This document shows, piece after piece, positions 28,871 to 39,030 of a stretch of DNA of 64,000 nucleotides. The notes beneath the pieces are model-generated. The model was not told the origin of the DNA. It saw nothing but the letters and a program-made list of their open reading frames with translations, and made no database searches. A program made the position numbers and the translations under genes. The stretch's first letter is position 1. Each line of letters opens with the position of its first letter. The stretch covers positions 227,055-291,054 of the forward strand of contig LNAC01001208.1 in NCBI GenBank assembly GCA_002007465.1, read 5' to 3'. The DNA is from Ailurus styani. Taxonomy: Eukaryota; Chordata; Mammalia; Carnivora; Ailuridae.

Positions 28871-31800
28871 AAGGCTTGTGTGTCAATGCAGGCTTGGGGG
28901 TATACCAGTGGGGCTTCTGCACTGATCTGTCTTGACCTGTAGAGGCTAGAAAAAGAGGCCCTTTTGTAAGAGACTGCACCTGGAGGCACTGCCAGGAGTC
29001 TGATGGGCCAGGCTCACGATACCACCCAAGACCTAAGAGGGAGGCAGAGATGGGAACTGTACTCTTCATGATTATTTCTGAGTGGTGTGCTTGGGGCTGG
29101 GTTTTGTCTTTTCTTTCCTCCTAAGGCATTCTGCAAATTGGAAAATCACTCAGTCATGCTAATTGTGACAGCGTGAGACCTCTGTCAAATTACTGCAGTG
29201 CCTGTGCTCTGGGGAACACTGCCTTTTAAGTTGCAAAATGTCTTCTTTTACAATAATGAACAATTTTACCAGCATAAGAATGCATCAGAGGGTTCCCAGG
29301 AAAATAGGCTCTTTCCCACGGACAGTTTTCTGCCTCCTCCATGCTCCCCACCCACCTTGGACTAGAGTAATTATGAAATGATTGGATTTTCCCTAGCTGA
29401 TGGAGATGGTGTGGGGAGGGATGGGAGAATTTACTGAATATATGAGCCACAGCCTCAGATTGTACCAGTTTCTCAGTCCTTAAGCCATTGTGGCTGAAGA
29501 ACTAGCTCATTAAACAGTGCTGGGTGCTGAGAAATAGCCACATTCCTTTATCTCATTCTCAATTTTCTCAACCTTTTACATTTATTAACTTCTGAGCTTG
29601 GTTGCTTTATAATAAATAGGAAAATCAGGAATCTTTGTTTTCTCTCTTTTGTTGCTTGTGGGTTTTCCCACCTGCAATGGGATGAGCTCAACTTTGCCAC
29701 CAGGGACTAACTGGCAGAGGTTCTGGAGCTCTTGCATGATGTAGGAGACCTGTTAGTGTTTGAGCCAGGAGCAAGTGGAGTGCTGAGGCTTGTAGGTATG
29801 ACCTTCAAAAAGTCAGAGACAGAACTAACAATCCTGTAGTCTTATTTTTGTAACACCACACAATTTGTTGTTTAAGCTTCTCATAGAATTGCCTCCTATG
29901 AGTGACTGGCTACATTATTTTGGAATTATATCCTAATGTTTGAGGAAAACATCAAAAGCAACACATTTAATGGAAAACCACTTCCCTCTAATCATTAACT
30001 GTTCAGTCAACAAGACTTTATTGAGCATTTGTTAAATTCTGGTCAATGTCTGTATCCTGGGAAAAGTAGAAGACCTTTTGAGATAGAAAAGTGTTCCTCA
30101 AAGTGTGTTCTAATAGACCTCTAGTCCCCCCACCCCCAACCACAGGAACTCTGTGAAGAATATGGGGGCAGAGTTAGCTTGGAGAATATCACAAAAGCAT
30201 TCCCATCTTGAAATTTCCCATGCACACCAGCACACTATGGTTTTGACAAGTCCTGTGATAAAACCACCTCTTTAATGCAGTTTAACCAAACTTGTTCCAC
30301 ATTTTCTCTCCTTTTTCTCATTAGCATTATTAGGAACAGATTTATAGAAATGATGAAAGGGAGCATTAATACTTATTCTCACAGCCTCTGACCTTCACAG
30401 TATCAATTGTAGCTGTATTATGGGAAATCTATATCGATTGTTGGGATAGTAGAGAAAGCATAATTCTTTAAGTTTCCTATTTTAACTTAAGTGATTTTTA
30501 TAGTTTTACACTCTTGTCCCTCAAAGATGATTAATATTAAATCATGTAAATAAATTCAGTAATTACTAATAAAGTGAAGGTATTTTGCTATTAATGGACT
30601 ATCAAAGCACTTGCCACTTAATGGGACAGGATGGCTTGCTTTTATGCACCTAGTTGTACCTCACTTTTCACAAAAATGTGTTCTGAGAAGACGTATAAAT
30701 CAAACTTTTGAAAATAGCATCTCGTTTTCTTATTGGTTTACATTACCAGTATTGCTTTCATCTTAGTTGATACCAATCTAGATCAATTAATTTTTTCTGG
30801 ATTTTGTCTGCCTAATGTTTTAATCCATTAGCTAATAAACAGTAAACTGCTAAATGCACAAAAAACCTAGCAGGTAATCATTAAATAAATGATCATTCTC
30901 TACAGACGCCTTTTGTAATTTTGGATACAGAAGCTTCTATATTATAAACATTTAATAAATCTTATCTAAATGAATAAGTAAATTTGTTCTTTAAATTTAC
31001 TGCTGAGTATACCTAAATATAGGAATATTTGAGCAAAACCTAAATTCACGTCTGCAGTCAGAAATGTATATCCTGGTTGGAAATCACTTCCTATTTTTAG
31101 AAGAAGTGAGAATATATGCAGAAAGAGTAGATATAAAATTTTACTATGATTTCTAAAGAAATTCTAGGAAGCAATTTTAAGTAGAAATGGTGTTATGTCA
31201 TCATGTTGGGGCAAGAAAAATGAATTATACCAAGATTCTGTAGAGAGCAGAACAGGAAAGATAAGCTGCATTTCTGTGCTGCAAGTGTCCTATTTTAATC
31301 ACTTTATTCTTTGTGTTAACTCTACATTGCACAGTGCATCCTCTCCCCTGGCGTATTTACCCAGCTCAGAAGCATTTGGGCAGGTCCTGGTGTCCATCAA
31401 CAGCCTTCAATGGTGTGTGGGACCTTGCAGCACTGGCTTGCCCCAAAGTAGCCCTTCCTGTCTGCTGTTGACAAATACTGCTCCTCCAGGCAATGCCTTT
31501 CTTCATGCAGGCTGGGAACCAGGGGAGGCATCACTAACTGCTTGGCCATGACAACTGGCCTGGGCAGGCATGCAGAGGCTCTCCCTTGCCCTGCTCTGAC
31601 CTGCCCATCAAACCTGGGCTTCCTCCAGCCTCCATCATCTGAGGGAAATGGAAGGGATTCCCTTCCTGCATGGGCACCAGCAACCTGCTAGGTGGCTGGA
31701 AGGAGGTCCCTGCTGGCAGGTGCCATGTTACACGGGAGTTGCTTATCTAGATACAAAGTCTAGATTCAGGAGAGGCACTAGAAACTAGAGGCACTAAAGG

Positions 31801-31954
31801 CTCTTTACTTGGTTCAGATATTTCTCCCTGATGATGCCTGGAGGGATTCTTTTATTTTACTATATCAGGATATTACATACGTGATGTGCCTAAAGTGCAT
31901 TTAAGAGTGTATGGCTCTATAAAACTTTACATGTTGTATTCTGTAGAGTCAGCT
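28871..31954. other. Repeat-poor sequence, no recognised gene (3.1 kb)
   Basis: No recognisable exon or repeat. 30.4-31.15 kb is AT-rich with many ATTA/TAAT cores ('AGTAATTACTAATAAAG', 'GATCAATTAATTTTTTC', 'CCATTAGCTAATAAAC'). 31.3-31.75 kb is GC-richer. The 118-codon frame at 31195-31551 has no domain I can name. Confidence 0.45.
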
Positions 31955-32196
31955 GAGGCTGCCATAATAAAATACCACAGACTCAGTGGCTTAAGCATCA
32001 AGAATTTATGTCCCCACAGTTCTGGAGACTGGAAGTCCAAAATCAAGATGCCAGGAAGGTCAGTGTCTAGTGCGGCTCTCTCCTTTTGTTTCAGGTGGCT
32101 ACCTTCTCACTGTGTGCTCACATGGATGGAGAGAAAAAGTGAGCCAATAGCATCTCTCCTCATAGGGATGCTGATCTTATTGGATCAGTGCTCAAT
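31955..32196 (-). mobile_element. MLT1-type MaLR LTR, antisense, first part (split by L1)
   Basis: 'TGAGGCTGCCATAATAAAATACCACAGACTCAGTGGC', 'GTTCTGGAGACTGGAAGTCCAAAATC' and 'CACTGTGTGCTCACATGG' are reverse-complement MLT1. The LTR breaks at about 32197 and resumes at 40165. Non-coding. Confidence 0.75.
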
Positions 32197-32212
32197 CCTT
32201 CTGAACCCATTT

Positions 32213-32487
32213 TTTCTATATTAACATATAATGTATTATTGGCCCCAGGGGTACAGGCCTATGAATCACCAGGCTTACACATTTCACAGCACTCACCATA
32301 GCACATACCTTCCGTAATGTCCATAACCCATCCACCCTGTCCCAACACCCCAACCCCCAAGCAACGCTCAGTTTGTTTCATGAGACAAAGAGTTTCTTAT
32401 GGTTTGTTTCCCTCCTGATCCCATCTTATTTCATTTTTTTCCTTCCCTACCCCCCAAAACCTCCCATCCTGCCTCTCAAATTCCTCA
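32213..32487 (-). other. 3'UTR of the large L1
   Basis: 'TTAACATATAATGTATTATTGG' through 'TACAGGCCTATGAATCACCAGG' and the C/A-rich complement of the G-rich 3'UTR tract to the ORF2 stop near 32487. The A-tail has decayed to a short TTTTTT. Confidence 0.85.
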
Positions 32488-32610
32488 TTTCAGAGAGATC
32501 ATAATTATCTTCCTCTGATTGACTTATTTTGCTTAGCATAATACCCTCTAGGTCCGTCCACATTGTAGCAAATGTCAAGATTTCAGATTTTTATGGCTGC
32601 ATAGTATTCC

Positions 32611-32611
32611 A

Positions 32612-32649
<38 letters not shown>
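32611..32649. repeat. (TG)n microsatellite inside the large L1
   Basis: About 18 TG units followed by CACACACATATACACATATA, inserted or expanded within ORF2 C-terminal sequence. It breaks the ORF2 frame. Confidence 0.95.
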
Positions 32650-32650
<1 letters not shown>

Positions 32651-34136
32651 CACACACATATACACATATATACCACATCTTCTTTATTCATTCATCTGTT
32701 GATGGATATCTAGGTTCTTTCCACAGTTTGGCTATTGTGGACATTGCTGCTATAAACATTGGGTGCACGTGCCCCTTCAGATCACTACATTTGTATCTTT
32801 AGGGTAAATACCCAGTAGTGCGATTGCTGGTTCGTAGGTTAGCTCTATTTTCAACTTTTTGAGGAACCTCCATACTGTTTTCCAGAGTGGCTGCATCAGC
32901 TTTCATTCCCACCAACAGTGTAGGAGGGTTCCCCATTCTCTCCATCCTCATCAATATCTGCCATTTCCTGACTTGTTAATTTTAGCCATTCTGACTGGTG
33001 TGAGGTGGTATCTCACTGTGGTTTTGATTTGTATTTCCCTGAAGCCGAGTGATGTTGAGCACTTTCTCATGTGTCTGTTGGCCATTTGGATGTCTTCTTT
33101 GGAGAAATGTCTGTTCATGTCTTATGCCCATTTCTTGATTGGATTATGTGTTCTTTGGTTGTTGAGTTTGATAAGTCCTTTATCGATTTTGGATACTAGC
33201 CCTTTATCTGATATGTAAGTTGCAAATATCTTCTCCCATTCTCTCAGTTGTCTTTTAGTTTTGTTGGCTGTTTCCTTTGCTGTGCAGAAGCTTTTGATCC
33301 TGATGAAATCCCAATAGTTCATTTTTGCCCTGGCTTCCCTTGCTTTTGGTGATATTTCTTGGAAGAAATTGCTGCTGCTGAGGTCGAAGAGGTTGCTGCC
33401 CATGTTCCCTCAAGGATTTTAATGGATTCCTGTCTCACATTGAGGTCTTTCATCCATTTTGAGTCTATTTTTGTGTGTGGCATAAGGAAATGGTCCAGCT
33501 TCATTCTTCTGCATGGGGCTGTCCAATTTTCCCAACTCCATTTGTTGAAGAGACTGTCCTTTTTTCCATTGGACATTCTTTTCTGCTTTGTCGAATATTA
33601 GTTGACCATAGAGTTGAGGGTCCATTTCTGGGCTCTCTATTCTGTTTCATTGATCTATGTGTTTGTTTTTGTGCCAGTACCATACTATCTTGAGGATTAC
33701 AGCCTTGTAAGAGAGTTTGAAGTCTGGAATTGTGATGCCACCAACTTTGGTTTTCTTTTTCAACATTCCTCTGGCTATTTGGGGTCTTTTCTGGTTCCAT
33801 ATAAATCTTAGGATTATTTCCTCCATTTCTTTGAAAAAATTGATGATATTTTGATAGGGGTGGCTATAAATGTGTAGATTGCTTTAGGTAGCATAGACAT
33901 TTTCACAATATTTGTTCTTCCAATCCATGAGCATGGAACGTTTTCCCATTTCTTTGTGTTCTACCTCAATTTCTTTCAAGAGTACTTTATAGTTTTCTGA
34001 GTACAGATTCTTTGCCTCTTTGGTTAGGTTTATTCCTAGATATCTTATGGTTTTGGGTGCAATTGTAAAGGAAACGATTCCTTAATTTCTTTTTCTTCTG
34101 TCTTGCTGTTGGTGTATAGAAATGCAACTTATTTTT
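32650..34136 (-). pseudogene. ORF2 remnant, C-terminal half, of the large L1
   Basis: Reading minus-strand frames: 33319-33576 ('[20 protein letters not shown]', '[15 protein letters not shown]'), 33122-33403 ('[20 protein letters not shown]', '[20 protein letters not shown]') and 33419-33800 give successive pieces of the ORF2 C-terminal half in three shifting frames. Several indels are therefore present. The order matches intact L1 ORF2, so these are decay products of one gene and not separate small genes. The cysteine-rich C-terminal region lies toward 32.9-32.5 kb, interrupted by the (TG)n run. Confidence 0.85.
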
Positions 34137-34910
34137 GTGCATTGATTTTTTTTTTGCCTTTTTAAACCCCCCCCCTTTTTTAATTATTTGCCCCAGGAGT
34201 ACAAGTCTGTGAATCATCAGGCTTACACCTTTTACAGCATTCACCATGGCACAAACCCTCCCCAAAGTCCATAACCCATCCACCCTATCCCTACCCTCCC
34301 ACCCCTCTGTAACCCTCAGTTTGTTTTGTGAGATTAGGAGTCTTTTATGGTTTGTCTCTTTCCCCATCCCATCTTGTTTCATTATTTTTCCCTCCCTACC
34401 CCCCACNGGTATCTGATTGCTGAGGCTAGGACTTTTAGTACTATGTTGAATAGCAGTGGTGATAGTGGACATCCCTGCCATATTCTTGACCTTATGGGAA
34501 AAGCTCTCAGTTTTTGCCCATTGAGAATTATGTTCACTGTGGGTTTTTCATAGATGGCTTTGATTATATTGAACTATGTACCCTCCATGCCTGCACTGTG
34601 AAGTTTTGATCCAAAAAGGATGTTGTACTTTGTCAAATGCTTTTTCAGCATCTACTGAGAGTTTCATATGGTTCTTGTTCTTTTTTGTGTTAATGTATTG
34701 TATCACATTGATTTATTTGTGGATGTTGAACCAAATTTGCAGCCCAGGAATAAATTCCACTTGATTGTGGTGAATAATCCTTTTAATGTACTGTTGGATC
34801 CTATTGGCTACTATTTTGGTGAGAATTTTTGCATTTGTGTTCATCAAGAATATTGGTCNTTATAAACATCTGGGTGCATGTGCCCCTGAGGACACCGTGC
34901 ATTGATTTTT
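34137..34910 (-). mobile_element. Nested 5'-truncated L1 with 14-bp target-site duplication, middle misassembled
   Basis: GTGCATTGATTTTT flanks the insertion exactly (34137-34150, 34897-34910). From 34151 it reads as L1 3'UTR ('TTAATTATTTGCCCCAGGAG', 'CCACCCTATCCCTACCCTCC') up to an N at 34407. From 34860 it reads as the L1 part 'TATAAACATCTGGGTGCATGTGCCCCTGAGG'. By comparison with 25.41-25.95 kb, roughly 250 bp of L1 should join the two. Instead the assembly has a 451-bp foreign block. Confidence 0.88.
34407..34859. other. Assembly artefact: 451-bp false duplication between two Ns
   Basis: Between N at 34407 and N at 34859, positions 34408-34858 repeat 35059-35509 base for base (offset 651), including identical forward frames. 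An exact 451-bp repeat in an otherwise decayed L1, bounded by single Ns, points to a wrong gap fill or patch. Confidence 0.9.
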
Positions 34911-36990
34911 ATATCCTGACACTTTACTGAATTCCTGTATGAGTTCTAGCAGTTTTGGAGTGGAGTCCTTTGGGTTTTCCACATAAAGTATCATATAATC
35001 TGAAAAGAGTGAGAGTTGACTTCTTTTTTGCCAATTCAGATGCGTTTTATTTCTTTTTGGTATCTGATTGCTGAGGCTAGGACTTTTAGTACTATGTTGA
35101 ATAGCAGTGGTGATAGTGGACATCCCTGCCATATTCTTGACCTTATGGGAAAAGCTCTCAGTTTTTGCCCATTGAGAATTATGTTCACTGTGGGTTTTTC
35201 ATAGATGGCTTTGATTATATTGAACTATGTACCCTCCATGCCTGCACTGTGAAGTTTTGATCCAAAAAGGATGTTGTACTTTGTCAAATGCTTTTTCAGC
35301 ATCTACTGAGAGTTTCATATGGTTCTTGTTCTTTTTTGTGTTAATGTATTGTATCACATTGATTTATTTGTGGATGTTGAACCAAATTTGCAGCCCAGGA
35401 ATAAATTCCACTTGATTGTGGTGAATAATCCTTTTAATGTACTGTTGGATCCTATTGGCTACTATTTTGGTGAGAATTTTTGCATTTGTGTTCATCAAGA
35501 ATATTGGTCTGTACGTCTCCTTTTTGATGGGGTCTTTGTCTGATTTGGGGATCAAGGTAATGCTGACCTCATGAAATGAGTTTGGATGTTTTACTTCTAT
35601 TTCTATTTTTTTGGAACAGTTTCAGGAGAATAGCTATTAATTCTTCTTTAAATGTTTGGTAAAATTCCCCTGGGAAGCTGTCTGGCCCTGGGCTCTTGTT
35701 TCCTGGGAGATTTTTGATGACTGCTTCAATCTCCTTACTGCTTATGGGTCTGTTCAGGTTGTCAATTTTTTCCTGGTTCAGTTTTGTTAGTTTATATGTC
35801 TCTAGGAATGCATCCATTTCTTCCAGATTGTCAAATTTGCTGGTGTAGAGTTGCTCATAATACATTCTTATAATCGTTTGTATTTCTTTGGTGTTGGTTG
35901 TGATCTCTCCTCTCTCATTCATGATTTTATTAATTTGGGTCCTTTCTCTTTTCTTTTTAGTAAGTCTGACCAGGGGTTTATCAATCATATTAATTCTTTC
36001 AAAGAACCAGCTCCTATTTTCCTTGATTGTTCTACTGTTCTTTTGGTTTCTATTTCATTGATTTCTGCTCTGATCTTCATTATTTGTCTTCTCATGCTGG
36101 ATTTAATTGCTGTTCTTTCTCTATCTCCTTTAGGTGTAGGGCTAGGTTGTGTACTTGAGACATTTCTTGTTTCTTGAGAAAGACTTGTATTGCTATATAC
36201 TTTCCTCTCAGGACTGCTTTTGCTGTGTCCCAAAGATTTTGAACAGTTGTGTTTTCATTTTCATTTGTTTCCATGAATTTTTTAAAAATTCTTCATTAAT
36301 TTCCTATTAGACCCACTCATTCTTTAGTAGGATGTTCTTTAGCCTCCACGTATTTGAGTTTTTTCCAATTTTTCTCTTGTGATTGAGCTCTAGTTTCAAA
36401 GCATTGTGGTCTGAAAATATGCAGGGAATGATGCCAATCTTTTGGTACCAGTTGAGACCTGATTTGTGACCCAGGATGTGATCTATTCTGGAGAATGTTC
36501 CATGTGCACTAGAGAAGAATGTGTATTCTGTCGCTTTGGGATGGACTGTTCTAAATATATCTATGATGTTCATCTGGTCTAGTGTGTCATTTAAAGCCTT
36601 TATTTCCTTGTTGATCTTTTGCTTAGATGATCTGTCCATTTCCGTGAATGGGGGTGTTAAAATCTCCTACTATTATTGTATTATTGTTGATGTGTTTCTT
36701 TGATTTTGTTATTAATAGGTTTATATCATTGGTTGCTCCCATGTTAGGGGCATAGATATTTAAAAGTATTAGATCTTGTTGGACAGACACTTTCATTATG
36801 ATATAGCATCCTTCCTCATCTCTTATTATGGTCTTTGGTGTAAAATCTAATTTATCTAATGTAAGGATTGCCACCCCAGCTTTCTTTTGATGTCCATTAG
36901 CATGATAAATTGTTTTCCACCCCTTCACTTTCTATCTGGAGGTGTCTTTGGGTCTAAAATGAGTTTCTCATAGACAGCATATCGTTGGGT
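34911..36990 (-). pseudogene. ORF2 remnant, reverse transcriptase and endonuclease, of the large L1
   Basis: Minus strand, from C to N: at 34.95-35.05 kb the catalytic box reads '[15 protein letters not shown]', where L1 has FADD, so the second catalytic Asp is lost. 35364-35555 gives '[20 protein letters not shown]' (RT motif 1 region). 35569-35988 gives '[20 protein letters not shown]'. 36307-36639 gives 'FSRIDHILGHKSGLN...IFSDHNALKLEL' (endonuclease C-terminal, with SDH). 36623-36928 gives 'GWKTIYHANGHQKKAGVAIL', 'LLNIYAPNMGATN' and 'IIVGDFNTP' (APE-type endonuclease). Pieces lie in different frames with stops between them. A dead copy. Confidence 0.88.
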
Positions 36991-37238
36991 CTTGTTTTTT
37001 GTGTTTTTTTAAAATTAATTATTTTTTATTACATATAATGTATTATTTGCCCCAGGGTTACAGGTCTGTGAATCATTAGGCTTCCACATTTCATAGCACT
37101 CATCATAGCACATACCCTCCTCAATGTCCATAACCCATCCACCCTATCCCCACCCCCCACCCCCCCAGTAATCCTCAGTTTGTTTCCTGAGATTAAGAGT
37201 CTCTTATGGTTTGTCTCCTTCCCGATTCAATGAGTCTT
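36987..37238 (-). mobile_element. Nested L1 3' tip in the endonuclease region, antisense
   Basis: About 236 bp: 'TTATTTTTTATTACATATAATG', 'TTATTTGCCCCAGGGTTACAGG', 'CAGTAATCCTCAGTTTGTTTCC'. The flanks GGGTCTTG (36987-36994) and G(A)GTCTTG (37231-37238) suggest a short, aged target-site duplication. Confidence 0.85.
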
Positions 37239-37433
37239 GGGGGGGGTTGTTTTTTGTTTTTTTTTATCCATTGTGATAGCCCATGTCTTTTGATTGGGGC
37301 ATTTAGCCGATTTACATTCAGGGTAACTGTTGAAAGATATGAATTTAGTGCAATTGTATTACTTGTAAGGTGACTGTTGCTGTATATTGTCTCTGTTCCT
37401 TTCTGTTCTGTTACTTTTAGGCTCCCTCTTTGC
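37239..37433 (-). pseudogene. ORF2 N-terminus and inter-ORF region of the large L1
   Basis: The minus strand gives 'TLNVNRLNAPIKRHGLSQWIK' (about 37270-37335), the start of the L1 endonuclease domain, cut off from the rest by the nested L1 tip at 36987-37238. The ORF1 stop follows near 37434. Confidence 0.75.
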
Positions 37434-38347
37434 TTAGAGGACCCCTTTCAATATTTCCTGAAGGTCTGGTTTGGTATTTCCAAATTCTTTTAGTTTTTGT
37501 TTGTCCTGGAAGCTTTTTATCTCTCCTTCTATTTTCAGTGACAGCCTAGCTTGATATAATATTCTTGACTGCATATTATTCTTGTTTAGTGCTCTGAATA
37601 TATCATGCCAGTTCTTTCTGGCTTGCCAGGTCTCTGTGGATAGGTTTGCTGCCAATCTAATATTTGTACCGTTGTATGTTACAGACCTCTTGTGCTGAGC
37701 TGCTTTCAGGATTTTCTCTTTGTCACTGAGACTTGTAAGTTTTACTATTAGATGATGGGTGTGGACCTTTTTTTAATTGATTTTGAGGAGGGTTCTCTGT
37801 GCCTCCTGGATTCTGATGCTTTTTCCCTTCGCCAAATTAGGAACATTCTTTGTTATAATTTGCTACAATATACCTCCTGCTGCTCTCTTTCTTCTTCTCC
37901 TGGGATCCCAATTATTCTAATATTGTTTTGTCTCATGGTATAACTTATCTCTCGAGTTCTCCCCTCATGGTCCAGTAGTTGTTTGTCTCTCTTTTGCTCA
38001 GCTTCTTTATTCTCCATAATTTGGTCTTCTATATCACTAATTCTCTATTTTGCCTCATTTATCCTAGCAGTAAGAGCCTCCATTTTTTTATTGCACCTCA
38101 TTGATAGCTTTTTTTATTTTAACGTGGTTAGATTTTAGTTCTTCTGTTTCTCCAGAAAGGGATTCTCTAAATCTTCCATGTTTTGTCTTGTTTTTTTTTT
38201 CTTGAGCCCAGCCACCACCTTGATAATTGTCACTCTGAACTCTGGTTCTGATATATTACTAATGTCCATATCGATTAGGTCCCTAGCTGTCGGTACCGCC
38301 TCTTGTTCTTTTTTTTTTTTTTGTGGTGAGTTTTTCCGCCTCATCAT
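37434..38347 (-). pseudogene. ORF1 remnant of the large L1
   Basis: C-terminal part (37434-37655, 73 codons): 'LSTETWQARKNWHDIFRALN', then 'ILYQARLSLKIEGEIKSFQD' and 'TKPDLQEILKGVL' stop: the ORF1p C-terminal RNA-binding domain. N-terminal part (38135-38347, 70 codons): 'MRRKNSPQKKKKEQEAVPTA', then 'DLIDMDISNISEPEFRVTII'. The middle (about 37656-38134), which would code the coiled coil and RRM, is frameshifted. ORF1p normally trimerises and coats L1 RNA in cytoplasmic RNPs; this copy cannot make it. The start Met at 38347 is supported by the non-coding 5'UTR upstream. Confidence 0.83.
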
Positions 38348-38478
38348 TTTACCTAGATAAAAATAGTTGAATGAGAGAATAAAATACTAAAAAGGTAGAA
38401 ACGACCCCAGAAAAATATGCACTAACCAAATCAGAAGAATCCTGAAACTAGGGAGAGAAGAAAGCAGGGAAAAAAGAA

Positions 38479-38527
38479 AAAATATATATATAGACATACA
38501 TATATATGTGTGTGTGTGTGTGTGTGG
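38479..38527. repeat. (TA)n/(TG)n microsatellite in the L1 5'UTR
   Basis: AATATATATATAGACATACATATATATG followed by about ten TG units. Confidence 0.9.
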
Positions 38528-39030
38528 TCAATAGAACAGAGCCACACACTTGATTTTGGGTATATTTTGTTCTATTAGAAGAAACTACCTCCCAAAATTT
38601 TAAAAAAAGAAAAACTTTATATATATATATGTATATATATATATACACACAAAAATAAGGGTAAACATGATGAAAGGATGGAATATGAATGTAAAGATGA
38701 AAAATAAAAAAGATTCTAAAAATAGAATTGGTAAGAAGTTGGTTGAAAAAAAAAAGAGGAAAGGATGTGATCAGGCTGGAGACTAGAACAAAGCCATGAG
38801 CTAGATTTAGGGTATATTTTGATCTGTTAGAAGAAATTGCATCCCAAAATTTTAAAGAAAAAAGAAAAACATATATATGTATATATATACATATATATAT
38901 ACAAAAAATATGGTTAAATACAATGAAGGGATAAAATATGAATATAACAATGAAAATTTTAAAATATTTTTAAAAGGATGCCAATAAAATAGTTTAAAAA
39001 CATTAAAATAGGAAAGAGGAAATACTAAAA
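38526..39030 (-). repeat. Two ~252-bp tandem units in the L1 5'UTR
   Basis: Unit 1 from 38526 ('ATAGAACAGAGCCACACAC', 'GGGTATATTTTGTTCTATTAG', 'CTCCCAAAATTTTAAA', TA-rich run, 'AAACATGATGAAAGG') recurs from about 38778 ('CTAGAACAAAGCCATGAGC', 'GGGTATATTTTGATCTGTTAG', 'CATCCCAAAATTTTAAA', TA-rich run, 'AAATACAATGAAGGG'). They are diverged, not recent. They lie just upstream of ORF1. Confidence 0.75.

Noticed and set aside
34408..34858. Real segmental or gene-conversion duplication of 451 bp
   Set aside because: Exact identity, single Ns at both edges, and displacement of the middle of a nested L1 make an assembly error far more likely.
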